Assembly (NCBI GenBank): GCA_030035585.1
Contig: CM057461.1
Span: forward strand, 3,856,501 to 3,920,500
Reading direction: 5' to 3'
Source of the DNA: Dugong dugon
Lineage: Eukaryota > Chordata > Mammalia > Sirenia > Dugongidae
DNA length: 64,000 nt
The translations under genes were made by a program, and so were the position numbers. The notes below the pieces were generated by a model that made no database searches, was not told the origin of the DNA, and worked only from the letters and a program-made list of their open reading frames with translations. Shown one piece after another: positions 41,878 through 51,348 of the stretch. Positions within the stretch are counted from its first letter, which is position 1, and each line of letters begins with the position of its first letter.

Positions 41878-42275
41878 GCCGAAAAGTCCATCCACAGATG
41901 AATGGATAAGTAAAATGTGGCATAGACACAGAATGGAAGCCTACTCAGCCATAAAGAGAAACGAAGTCCCGATGCATGCCTCAATGTGGATGAACCTAGA
42001 CAGCGCTGTGTGAGCGAAATGTGTCAGTCACGAAAGGACAAATACTGCGTGATCTCGCTTATGTGAAGTAAGCTAATGCATGGAAACCAGAGAGTATTGG
42101 GGGGGGGGGTTCTTGCTTAGGAGGCATTGAGTTTATGTTAATGGCAGTGGAATAATCTGGAAAAGGATAGTGGTAAAGCTTGCATAACTTGAAGAACATA
42201 ATCAGTGTCGCTGAATTGTACATGTAGAAATTGCTGAATTGATGAAGGTTTTTTTGTTGTAAAAAAATGATCAGA
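41878..42275 (+). mobile_element. Old L1 ORF2 3' end and 3' UTR
   Basis: 'catccacagatgaatggataagtaaaatgtgg', 'ctactcagccataaagagaaacgaag', and the 3' end 'cagtgtcgctgaattgtacatgtagaaattgctg'. A G-run of 10 sits near 42100. Confidence 0.87.
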
Positions 42276-42396
42276 ACCACCCCTGGATGAGTGGGATTCC
42301 AGAGCCCAGGGAGCAGCTGCAGACACACGGCAATGGGGGAAGGGTGGCATTTGAACCAGAGGCTTCAGGGACCGTGCTGATACCTCTGGTTATTAA

Positions 42397-42417
42397 AAAG
42401 AAAGAAAGAAAGAAAGT
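42397..42417. repeat. (AAAG)n microsatellite
   Basis: Five AAAG units at the A-rich 3' edge of the adjoining minus-strand SINE. Confidence 0.85.
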
Positions 42418-42603
42418 TGCCATGGAGTTGATTCTGACTCATAGCGACCCTATAGGACAGAGCAGAACTGCCCCATAGGGTTTCCAAGGCTGTAATCTTT
42501 ACCAAAGCAGGCTATCACATCTTTCTTCCACAGAGCCTTTGATGGGTTCGAACCACCAAACTTTTGGTTACCAGCTGAGTGCTTAACCACTGTACCACCA
42601 GGG
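42416..42603 (-). mobile_element. AfroSINE, long type
   Basis: Inverse copy from TTGCCATGGAGTTGATTCTG to 'accactgtaccaccaggg'. It directly abuts an LTR end. Confidence 0.93.
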
Positions 42604-42652
42604 TTTTGGATTCCAACACATATTTTGGGAGGAGACAATTCAATCCATAACA
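42604..42652 (-). mobile_element. MaLR-like LTR 5'-end fragment
   Basis: GGATTCCAACACATATTTTG plus 'gaggagacaattcaatccataaca' equals the end of the LTR family at 27065. The rest of the LTR is missing, apparently removed at the SINE junction. Confidence 0.8.
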
Positions 42653-42787
42653 CTACGTGATGCTTTAAATATGGCAACGAGACTAGCATCAAACAAGCAT
42701 CCTGAGGGCAGTAAGTGGACTCCAGGGTACATGGGGTACAAGCGAGTGTATCACCTGGCATAGTCTGGGGTTCTGGGTGATGAGACT

Positions 42788-43018
42788 GGCTAGTGTAGTG
42801 ATTACAAACACAGACTGCACAGCCAAGGCACCTGGGCTTCAATCCTGGCTCCTCTACTTACTATGTGATCTTGAGCAAGTTCACTTACTTCTTGGTGCCT
42901 CAGTTTCCCCATCTATAAACTGTGGATACCACGCTACCTATCTCATAGAGTTATTGTGAGGATTAAATAAGTTAATATATATAAGGTACTTAGGTAAATG
43001 CTTGGAACGTAGCGAGGG
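42788..43018 (+). mobile_element. MIR, unusually well preserved
   Basis: Every MIR block is present: head 'gactgcacagccaaggcacctgggcttcaatcctggctc', core 'cttggtgcctcagtttccccatctataaactg', 3' 'gttattgtgaggattaaataag' and end 'taaatgcttggaacgtag'. Confidence 0.9.
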
Positions 43019-43049
43019 TTTTTTAAGTATTTGCTTTTCGTATTGTTTA

Positions 43050-43620
43050 GGGATATCCTTGCTGAAGAAGTGATGGTAGACCTGAGACCTAGCAGGTAGA
43101 TAAGAGTTGACTAGCAAGGGAGCGCAGAAGGATGTTCTGGGCAGAGGGAACAAGATGTGCAAAGGATGGGGTGAGGAGGTATGGCACATTGGAGGAACTG
43201 GAAGAAGCTGGACAGAAAGGATCTGGGAGGCAAGGAGCAGGTTGGAAGATGACATGGAGAGGTTGGTGAGGACAAGAGCTTTAGACCTTGAATTTCAACC
43301 TGAGTTTCCGTGGAGTGTTTTAAGTAGGGGTTGACTAAATGTCATTCTGGCTACCACATGGAGAACAGATGGACAGGGAGGGACTCCAGGGAGACAGTTG
43401 CAGCTGTTGATGCAAGAGATGATGGTGGCATGGTCCAGAGAAGTGAGAGTGGAGACAGAAAAGTGGGCAGACCCGACAGCTGGTGAGGACATAGAAGAGG
43501 CAGTGCTTGGTGGATAATTAAGTCGAGGGCAAAGGGGGATGAAAATCACTGGCCTCGAGGTGTCACACCTGGCTTGGGAGGCATGTTCATTAGGCTTCAC
43601 GTGAGAGAAGACATCCTTGA
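43050..43620 (-). mobile_element. L2-like ancient LINE remnant
   Basis: 'ttctgggcagagggaacaagatgtgcaaaggatgg', 'gtggagtgttttaagtaggggttgac' and 'tgcaagagatgatggtggcatggtcc' follow the order of an inverted L2-type consensus. Same type as 30905-31535. Confidence 0.6.
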
Positions 43621-43944
43621 AAGGACATTAGAAATCCTGTTCTGGTCACGTAACATTCAGAAGCAGTCATTGATGAGGTGGCTGCGCATGGAGGTTTTGA
43701 ACTTGGAGGAGCAGTCAGCACAACATGTGAGCCACCGAAACTCTCCTCAGGGAAAGTTCTCAACTGAGTGTGTCTTGAATTGGCCACCGCTATGCCGCAC
43801 CTGCCAGACCCCACGAGGGGCACCAGGGTTCAGAGAGCAGTGGACTTGGGCCCAGCTCCACGGGGTCACGGTCTCATTGGCCACCCAGTAGTTCCTGACC
43901 CACATTTACAGTGCAGAAGATCTGGTGTTCCTCAGTCACCTGGA
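43621..43944. other. Unique DNA
   Basis: Nothing recognised. Confidence 0.35.
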
Positions 43945-44145
43945 AGGAGCCTCGGTGGCGAAACGGTTAAGGGCTCAGCTACTAATGGAAACATTGTAGG
44001 TTTGAACCTACCAGCCGCTCCTCGGGAGAAGGACGTGGCAATCGCTTCTGTAAAGACTGCAGCCTAGGAAACCCTACGGGGCAGTTCTACTCTGTCTTAT
44101 AGGGTCTCTGTGAGTTGGAATCCACTAGATGGCAACGGGTTATCG
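43945..44145 (+). mobile_element. AfroSINE, long type
   Basis: GAGCCTCGGTGGCGAAACGG head, 'gggagaaggacgtggcaatcgcttctgtaaagactgcagcc' body, GATGGCAACGGGTT tail. Confidence 0.92.
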
Positions 44146-44794
44146 CAAGTACCCATGGACACTGCCCAGGCCTCAAGCCCCCCAGGCCCCAGTTTGCCAA
44201 CAAAATGCTAGGAGCCTGTCTCCGCTTCCTTAATGCAGCAGGCAGATTCCACCAAAGTTTCTACAGCCCTGAAGCTCCATTTCTCCACCACTGCTCCTCC
44301 CAAGAAGAATAAGGGGTTGATTATTTAACATCACAAGTGCCACCCTCCACACTCCGTCTCCCATACTTCATTTCACAGAGGCGGATGACATCAGTAATGG
44401 CAGACGGGTAATCAAGTTTGCATAATGTGACAGCTCTCCAAGGGTCCCCCCCCCCACCATACACACACCTCCCTGCCCCAGCGCTAACACAGGGAAACAC
44501 ACAGACCTGAGATTACAGAGCAAAGGCTCCTACAGGGACACACACAGGCTTGAGAGTACGGAGAAAGGGCTCCTACACTGCAGGGTGCCAGAGTCCCCCA
44601 TCACGGTCCCCATGGACCATTGCACAGGAATGACCTTGGTGAGAACACCTGACCGCTGACCCTCAGCGGACGCTGCATTAGCAGGAGGCCCCACAGACAG
44701 ATCCTCCGTCGTCCCATACCTCAGTCTTCTCCACTTTAAAATGGAGATGCTGATTCTGGGGGATTTTAAAAGAATCTAGATGTCGGATCCACCT
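44146..44794. other. Unique DNA with a two-unit tandem repeat
   Basis: No family recognised apart from a MIR-like 'cagtcttctccactttaaaatggag' near 44720. A C-run precedes 44461. Confidence 0.4.
44497..44582. repeat. Two-unit 43-bp tandem repeat
   Basis: Units start at 44497 and 44540; shared text ACACACAG and 'aggctcctac'/'gggctcctac' with about 75-80 percent identity. Confidence 0.7.
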
Positions 44795-45192
44795 CCGTGT
44801 GTCAGTGTGTCGGACTGTGGTGATTTGTGTGTTTCGATGATGCTGGAAGCTGTGCCACCAGTATTTCAAACACCAGCTGGGTCACCCAGGGTGAACAGGT
44901 TTCAGCAGAGCTTGCAGACTAAGGCAGGTTAGGAAGAAGGGCTTGGAAATCAACTTCCAAAAATTAACCAATGAAAGCCCTTAAGGATCCCAACAAAACA
45001 TTGTCTGATACAGGGCTGGAAGATGAGCCTCCTCGACTGGAAAGCACTCAAAATACCCAGTGGCCGCAACCATGGACTGTAACATACCAACAATCAGGAA
45101 GATGGCGCAGGACCGGGCAATGCTTTGTTCTGTTGTGTATGGGGTAGCCAGAGGGCAAATCCCGCTCGACAGCAACTAACAGCAACAACAGA
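44795..45192 (+). mobile_element. Non-autonomous RTE derivative (5' region joined to 3' tail)
   Basis: No tRNA head. The left part ('gtgtgtcggactgtggtg', 'gctgtgccaccagtatttcaaacaccagctgggtcaccc') is what I recall as the afrotherian RTE 5' region. It continues in the block shared with Gly-headed SINEs ('gaacaggtttcagcagagcttgcagactaagg'). It then jumps to the RTE 3' tail (GATGGCGCAGGACCGGGCAA to 'cagcaactaacagcaacaac'). Confidence 0.72.
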
Positions 45193-45689
45193 TGTTGTAC
45201 GTCATATAAAGATCATATCATTGATGAAAGAATAAACTTACAGAGATACCTAAATATGTCACTGAGATTTCTCTGTCAGTATTTCATAACCAATTGTTTA
45301 TTTGAAAAATAGCTAATATTTCAAAAAATATATAGTGACACAGGATTGATGGGCTCTGGTATGTTTTAAGAAGGACTCTAGCTAAAATATTAAAAATTCA
45401 AAATCAGTGGAATGCATGAGGAAATTAGATAAAAATAGACAATCAATGAATAAAACTCCTTGTTGTCTCTTGGTAAAGTTTACTTATGAAATGTAATTAT
45501 TTGTGATCTATTGCAGACAGGTAGCTGGGCTTCTCTGAAACTTACGCCCATTTAAGATGTGGGACATAAAATGGCGTTAAGTGATAAGACAGCATAAACG
45601 AATAAGCAGATGTCACACGCTGTCCATGTTTTCCCCCCAGCCAGGCTTGGACGTGGTCGACTCTTTCCACCTGGCCTACTCTTCCCTCA
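45193..45689. other. AT-rich unique DNA
   Basis: No repeat family recognised in about 500 bp. No coding frame. Confidence 0.4.
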
Positions 45690-45857
45690 GCAGTTTTTAT
45701 AACTGACTCCTGTTCAAGCTTCCAGAGTCTTCTTAGCTATCACTGTCTCCAGGAGGTCCGCCTGGCCATGTCTGCTGTATCCCCAGCGCCTAGCACAGTG
45801 CCTGGCACCGGGTGACAGTTTATGTACATCCCTTAAGCAAATGAATAAATGAAATGA
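45690..45857 (+). mobile_element. L2 3' end
   Basis: 'gctgtatccccagcgcctagcacagtgcctggcac' is a near-perfect L2 3' block, followed by 'aaatgaataaatgaa'. Confidence 0.85.
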
Positions 45858-45984
45858 TTTATCGTTAACAAAACTTAACATTTAGGTTCTGGCCAGAGCT
45901 TAACATTCAGGGCGAGGACCACAGAACCCTACTCTGATGACAAGGGGGTAAGGCAGATCTGGACATTTTAAAAATCCATGTCAT

Positions 45985-46226
45985 TCACGTGCCTAGAGAC
46001 CAAAATTTATTACTGGTTACCAGGGGTGGAAGGAAGGGGTGAAGAGAGACTCATTGCTTAGGGGGCATTGAGTTTATTAATGGTGGTGGAATAATTTGGA
46101 GAAACATAATAGTGATGGTTACACAACACACTGAATGCAATCAATGTCACTGAATCTTACATGTAAAAATTGTTGAACCGGCAAGTGTTTTGTTGTATAT
46201 ATTTTTAACACAATAAAAAATAAAAA
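45985..46226 (+). mobile_element. Old L1 3' end
   Basis: 'gggggcattgagtttattaatggtggtggaataatttgg' and 'caatgtcactgaatcttacatgtaaaaattgttg', ending in an A-rich tail. Same 3' end as 41878-42275. Confidence 0.85.
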
Positions 46227-47104
46227 AAGAATTAGTGAACTAAAAAATAAATAAAAAATCCATGCCATGCATTTTTCACAGGGCTTGGGAAACACTCAAA
46301 GGAGAAATGCTTGTAAAAGCACTCCATGATCTAGAAAACATTGTCTATCCCCGTGGTGAGGTAGCCCCAGAGGAAGGTCAAGAACGCTTTGCAATATGCC
46401 CTAATACACACCCATGTGCCATGTGGCCCAGTCTTTGCATGGAGTTGCATTCAGAGAGACACAGTCGAACAACTAAAACTCACTAGAAATGAAATTCAAT
46501 ATTTTCTCAACAAACATCAGTGAGGATCCTGTTAGTGACCCAAGACATCACTTCTCCAACGTACATTTCCTCCCCAATTACCTCACTCTCTCCAGAGTCC
46601 CTCACTTGTCAAACCTCAGAATAATTCTGCTGAAGCCCTAAAGTCATCCTCTCTTCCTCCCTTCCGCCTCTGCCACACCCCTTAATTACTTAATTTAATT
46701 AAGTTGATTGCCCAGCCACTCCCACAATTCACGTTGCCTGCCCATGGCAACTCAAACCCAGATTCTACGTGACAACAGAGACCCTGGGGACTGCTCCAGC
46801 CAGAAAGAATTTCTTTGTCATCTCTCCAATGGGTCCTGACTTTCGGACCCCATCTCTGGAGTCTTGGGGCAAGGGAGAATTTGGGAAATCAAGAGCAAGT
46901 TTGTCTCAGTGGGTGGAGGGTCCAGCGTGGAGCGGGTCTGACGAGTCTCAGCCACGTCCCGCTGGGATTCCTGCTGCTATTTCCACAGCATTTTGCAGTT
47001 CTCAGAGACGTGTCCTTTCCAGCTTCTGTATGTTTCCTTGCTCCGATGCCTGCCAAACCTCAAGGTGGTTCTCCTTCTGCCCCTATCTTTTTTATTTTTA
47101 TCTT
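46227..47104. other. Unique DNA, one exon-like segment
   Basis: No repeat recognised. A plus-strand frame at 46262-46486 (74 codons) is preceded by a splice-acceptor-like 'catttttcacag'. 46680-46710 is rich in TTAATTA motifs. No known protein matches from memory. Confidence 0.35.
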
Positions 47105-47217
47105 TTATGTCCTCCAGAGGAGGAAACTGAGAGCCAGGTGAGTGACATGACCAAGGAAAGGTGAGCAGCTAGTAGGTGACAAATCTGCGGTGGTACAACA
47201 CAGCCTCTGACCCGAGT
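47105..47217 (-). mobile_element. MIR fragment
   Basis: 'agaggaggaaactgagagccaggtgagtgacatgaccaagg' is the inverse MIR core. Confidence 0.7.
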
Positions 47218-47264
47218 TCACAAAGGCCATCTCTCACTAACTCCTCGTTCACCAGCAATTGGGC

Positions 47265-47395
47265 GTGGTGTGCTAGTGAGGTGCTGCTCTCACAATCACC
47301 CCACCTCACAGACCAGCAGACAAGTGTAGAAAGCTAAAGTAATTCGCCCATGGTCTCACAACCAAGAATCAGCAAATCTGACCATTGAACCCTGA
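47265..47395 (-). mobile_element. MIR fragment
   Basis: 'cctcacagaccagcagacaag' and 'taaagtaattcgcccatggtctcacaacc' form the inverse MIR core, ending next to an AfroSINE head. Confidence 0.65.
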
Positions 47396-47600
47396 GGAGC
47401 CCTGATTGCTCAGTGGTTAAGCACCTGGCTGCTAACTGAAAGGTCAACAATTCCAACTCCCCAGCCGATCCACAGGAGAAAAGACCTGGAGATCTGCTCC
47501 CGTAAAGATTACAGCCTAGGAAATACTATGGGGTAGTTCTATTCTATCCTATAGGATCGCTACAAGTAGGAATCGACTCTACAGCAACAGGTTTAAGGGG
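47396..47600 (+). mobile_element. AfroSINE, long type
   Basis: AGGAGCCCTGATTGCTCAGT head, 'gagaaaagacctggagatctgctcccgtaaagattacagcc' body, 'gactctacagcaacaggttta' tail. Confidence 0.93.
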
Positions 47601-47763
47601 CCATTGACCCCAGGTCCACCTAACTATAACATCCATGTTCTTCATCACTATGACACCTGCTCCTTCTATTCTTATCCCATGATAGAGGATCAAAAAATAA
47701 TAATATATTTGCTTGGGGGACACAGAGTTTACATTAATGGTGGTACAATAAGCAGGAAGAAGA

Positions 47764-47952
47764 AGAACTCGACGGCTAACTAAGAGATTGGTGGTTGGAA
47801 CCCACCCAGCAGCTCCTCAGGAGGAAAGACCTGGCAATCTGCTCCTGTAAAGATTACAGCCTAGGAAACCCTACGGGGCAGTTCTACTCTGTCACATGGG
47901 TTGCTATGAGAAGCTAATTTTAGCACATCAGAATCAACTCAAGGCACACAAC
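47764..47952 (+). mobile_element. AfroSINE, long type, 5'-truncated head
   Basis: The head begins only at 'ctcgacggctaactaagagattgg'. The body 'aggaaagacctggcaatctgctcctgtaaagattacagcc' is normal. 'aagctaattttagcacatc' interrupts the 3' part near 47911. Confidence 0.85.
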
Positions 47953-48003
47953 AAGTGTTGTGCAACATGAGGAGTGTAATCAATGTCACTGAATCATGCA
48001 TGT

Positions 48004-48332
48004 GTTGTTGTATGTGTTGTTAGGTGCCGTTAGGAGTCGGTTCCCACTCATAGAGACCCTATGAACAACAGAACAAAACAACGCTGGGTGATGCACAATC
48101 CTCACGATCATTGTTATGTTTGATCCCATTGTTGCAGCCACTGCGTCAGTCCATCTCATCAAGGGTCTTCCTCTCTTTCACTGACCCTCTACTTCACCAA
48201 GCATGATGTCCTTCTCCAGGAACTGGTCCCTCCTGATAACATGTTCAAAGTCTCGTCATTCTAGCTTATAAGGAGCATTCTGGCTGTACTTCTTCCAAGA
48301 CAGACTTGTTCGTTCTTTTGGAACTCCATGGT
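48004..48332 (-). mobile_element. RTE (BovB-type) 3' end with target duplication
   Basis: ATCATGCATGT occurs at 47993-48003 and 48333-48343, a perfect 11-bp duplication of L1 sequence. Inside, the inverse terminus GTTAGGTGCCGTTAGGAGTC leads into the inverse C-terminal coding tail. Confidence 0.95.
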
Positions 48333-48817
48333 ATCATGCATGTAGAAATATAAATTGGTGGATATTGTGTTGTGCATATTTTTTACCACAGATAAAATAA
48401 TAACAATAATAGCTGCTTCACTGCTCTCTGCGTTGGGAGTCGAGCTCACCCTTGAAGCATTTATAAAATCAGAAAAACATATTCTTTGCAATCTTCCTCC
48501 ACCCAGGTACTTGGAGAACAACAGTGTCATACCTCTCTGTGCACACCTGGCCCGCCCCCTGCTCTGGAGGCCACAGCACCTGGAGCTGCTGTGCCAGAGC
48601 CCACGGGACCAACTGTCAGGGTAGGTCCCTGTGTGCAGGTGGGCGGCCGGACACCTCCACCACCAATAACACCAGGGAACGCAAGCTCCCGAAAGGTTTT
48701 GTGTTAATTTTTTGTTACAGCCTCGGAAGTGTTCTCTAGGTGTTTGAGGACTTTCCTTTGATGAGGGAAGGAAACCAGGCAAGACTGATTCTCCTCAACC
48801 TCACAGTGCCAGTACAA

Positions 48818-48990
48818 TTTAATGAGCGTGGCCCCTGGAGTCGGAAGGACAGAGGTACGCAACCCCGTCTACCACCTTCCTTACACCCTGAGGGGCCTCG
48901 GGAGGCTGCTGAGCCCCTGGGCTCTGGGCCTTCTGCAGAGAAACGGAGGTGAGAGCCTTACCTGGCAGGGAAGCACATCAAAGGCTAGGT
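48818..48990 (+). mobile_element. MIR, diverged
   Basis: 'gcgtggcccctggagtcggaaggacagagg' (head flank) and 'gagaaacggaggtgagagccttacctggcaggg' (3' core) keep MIR order and spacing. Confidence 0.55.
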
Positions 48991-49114
48991 AAGCCTCCTC
49001 TTCAGGTCCTCCCCTTTCAAGGAAAGCCAGCACACGTCGTCCTCACCCAGGAAGGGGATAATTGAGCTAATAATCGAATCTTATCTCTTCACGTGCAATG
49101 AGCCATTTACGCAC

Positions 49115-49129
49115 CCCCCCCCCCCCCAT
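49115..49129. repeat. Poly-C run
   Basis: About 15 consecutive C, likely length-variable. Confidence 0.9.
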
Positions 49130-49799
49130 TCCCAGCGCATTGACTCAGAACTTGGGCACCGTGGGTTGTTCCTCATCCACATTCTCTTCCTCCAGCCCTT
49201 CCTTCTCGACAAGTCCCACTGTGCTACCAACACTCTGAAGTGCCAAGAAAGACTTTCTGTTTCCAATCAAAAGGGGAAATTGTAGTTTCTTAAGCCTGGA
49301 TGGTGCCTCTAAGGTCACCCACCACTCTTGACACGGACTGGACCACTTTCAACTGCTCTGGACAAATAGATGCTTTCTTTCTCGACACATTCGCTTAAAA
49401 GGACCTCGTTTGTGGTTTAGGGGAGTCTAATTTTAACACATCAGAAGAGATATTGAAAGGACCAGCCGTTTGCAGTCAAGGTGCCAATTATACCTTTGGC
49501 TGTTGGCAGGTGACTGAGTGATGAAGGGCTGGTTGTAGAGAGGAGGCAGGACCAGGGCCTTAGACCTTCCCTAACAGCAGGCCTTTCTTGTTCTTGAGTT
49601 TGCCACTTGGAGGCCGACCTTTGACACCGGCAGGCAGGGGCCTAAAGGCCTTGATTATGTCAACAGATCTATAACAGATCACTAAGGCTATCCTCAGCAC
49701 TAATCAAAGCCCTTCACCTGCTCTGCTTCCTGAGCACACACTCTGCAGACGACAACTGAAACTTTCAACGTTTTTAAAATCTCTTTAAAGATAAACCAA

Positions 49800-50933
49800 T
49801 GTTGTCATTGTGTGTCATTAAGTCAATTCCAACTTGACCCCGTGTGACAGAGCAGAACTGCCCCACAGGGTTTCCTAGGCTGCAATCTATTCTTTTTTTT
49901 TTTAATTGTACTTCAGGTGAAGACTTACAGAACAAATAGTTTCTCATTAAACACTCAGTACACATTTTGTTTTATGACATTGGTTAACAACCTCATGACA
50001 TGTCAACCCTCTCCCTTCTCAACCTTTTTTTTTTTTTTTTTTTTTGGTGAAAATATACTTAGCCAAAGATACACCATTTCAAAAATTTCTACATGCACAG
50101 TTCAGTGACATCGATTACGTTCTTCCAGTTGTGCTGCTATTCTCACTTTAGAAGAAGGTTTACAGAACAAAATAGTTTCTCGTTAAACAGTTAGTACACA
50201 TGTTGCCCTATGACAATGGTTAACAACCCCACTACATGTCAGCACTGTCCTTACTCAACCTTGGGTTCCCTATCACCAGCTTTCTTGTCCCCTCCTGCCT
50301 TCTAGTCCTTGTCCCTGGACTGCGGTGCCTCATTAGTCCTGTTTTGTTTTATGGGGCTGTCCAGTCCCTGGCTGAACGGTAAACCCCGGAAGTGACTTCA
50401 CCACAGAACTAAAAAGGTGTCTGGGGGCCATACTCTCAGGGTTTCTCCAGTCTCTTTCAGGCCAGTAAATCTGGTCTTTTTGTGGGTGTTAGAGTTTTGT
50501 TCTCCATCCTTCTCCCACTCTGTCCAGAACCCTCTGTTGTGATCCTGGTCAGAGCAGTCAGTGGTGGTAGCTGGGCACCATCTAGCTGTACTGGACTCAA
50601 TCTGGTGGAAGCCTTGGTAGCTGTGGTCCATTAGTCCTTTGGACTAATCTTTCCCTTGTATCCTGTTCTCTTCATTCTCCCTTGCTGCCAAAGGGATGAG
50701 ACCAGTGGAGTATCTTATATGGCCACTCACAGGCTTTTAAGACCCCAGACCCTACTCACCAAGGTAGAATGCAGAACATTGTCTTTATAAACTGTGTTAT
50801 TAGGCTGTAATCTTTATGGGAGCAGATCACCAGGTCTTTCTCCCGCTTGGCTGCTGGGTAGGTTCAAACCGCCAACTTTTGGTTAGCAGCTGGGCGCTTA
50901 ACCACCGCATTGCCAGGGCTCCCTCCAAAAAGA
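49800..50933 (-). mobile_element. AfroSINE split by an L1
   Basis: Left part 49800-49890 (inverse tail to 'ccccacagggtttcctaggctgcaatct'); right part 50801-50933 (inverse 'ggctgtaatctttatgggagcagatcaccagg' to the inverse head). TAGGCTGCAATCTAT and TAGGCTGTAATCTTT flank the L1, a 15-bp target duplication of SINE sequence. Confidence 0.92.
49891..50800 (-). mobile_element. L1 3' UTR (lineage type) with a second L1 tail inside
   Basis: Inverse of the same 3' UTR as 23571-24462. The extreme 3' segment occurs twice, at 49918-50021 and 50155-50261. Between them lie a T-run (50027-50045) and the 3' end of an older L1 type (50046-50147, 'caccatttcaaaaatttctacatgcac'). Confidence 0.88.
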
Positions 50934-51348
50934 CAACAAAAGGAGGAAATGATATTGGGGGCTCCAGCAAGTAGAAAAAAGCATCTGATGGAGCGCAGTA
51001 CCTGCTGTTAAAGGAGTTCTTTGGGCCCCTGAGCCAGGGCTGTCTCTGCCAACAGGACCTACTGGGCCAGAGGGGCCACATTCAGCAAGAAGACACAAGT
51101 GTATGGACAGATAGACAGATGAGTCTGAGCCAACTTAGAGGCAAAGGTGGGTGCATTCTGCTGCGGGGCCTGAGCAGCTGAGCCCTGGTGGGGACAGAGC
51201 TGCGCCCTTGGCTGCAGGTAAGCCAGGACTTGCAAAGGACTCCGCTCTTCACCCAAGTTCCCTCGGCCTCATGTAGGTGGACTTCCGAATGGAATCCTCA
51301 GTCACGCATCCAACAGTCTGATTCTCATCTTCACATCATGCCCTAGGG
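50934..51348. other. Unique DNA
   Basis: Nothing recognised. Confidence 0.4.

Larger units (their letters stand above)
47690..48405 (+). mobile_element. Old L1 3' end carrying two younger insertions
   Basis: L1 pieces at 47690-47763 ('gggggacacagagtttacattaatggtgg'), 47953-48003 ('gaggagtgtaatcaatgtcactgaatcatgc') and 48333-48405 ('catgtagaaatataaattgg') are collinear once the SINE and the RTE are removed. Confidence 0.88.
48406..49799. other. Mostly unique DNA, 1.4 kb, with one MIR
   Basis: Apart from the MIR at 48818-48990 and a C-run at 49115-49129 no repeat is recognised. Open frames of 60-90 codons overlap in several frames and show no protein family. Confidence 0.4.

Noticed and set aside
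48261..48782. 173-codon minus-strand frame
   Set aside because: Its C-terminal part is RTE, its middle is an L1 tail; the rest has no family and overlaps frames on the other strand.
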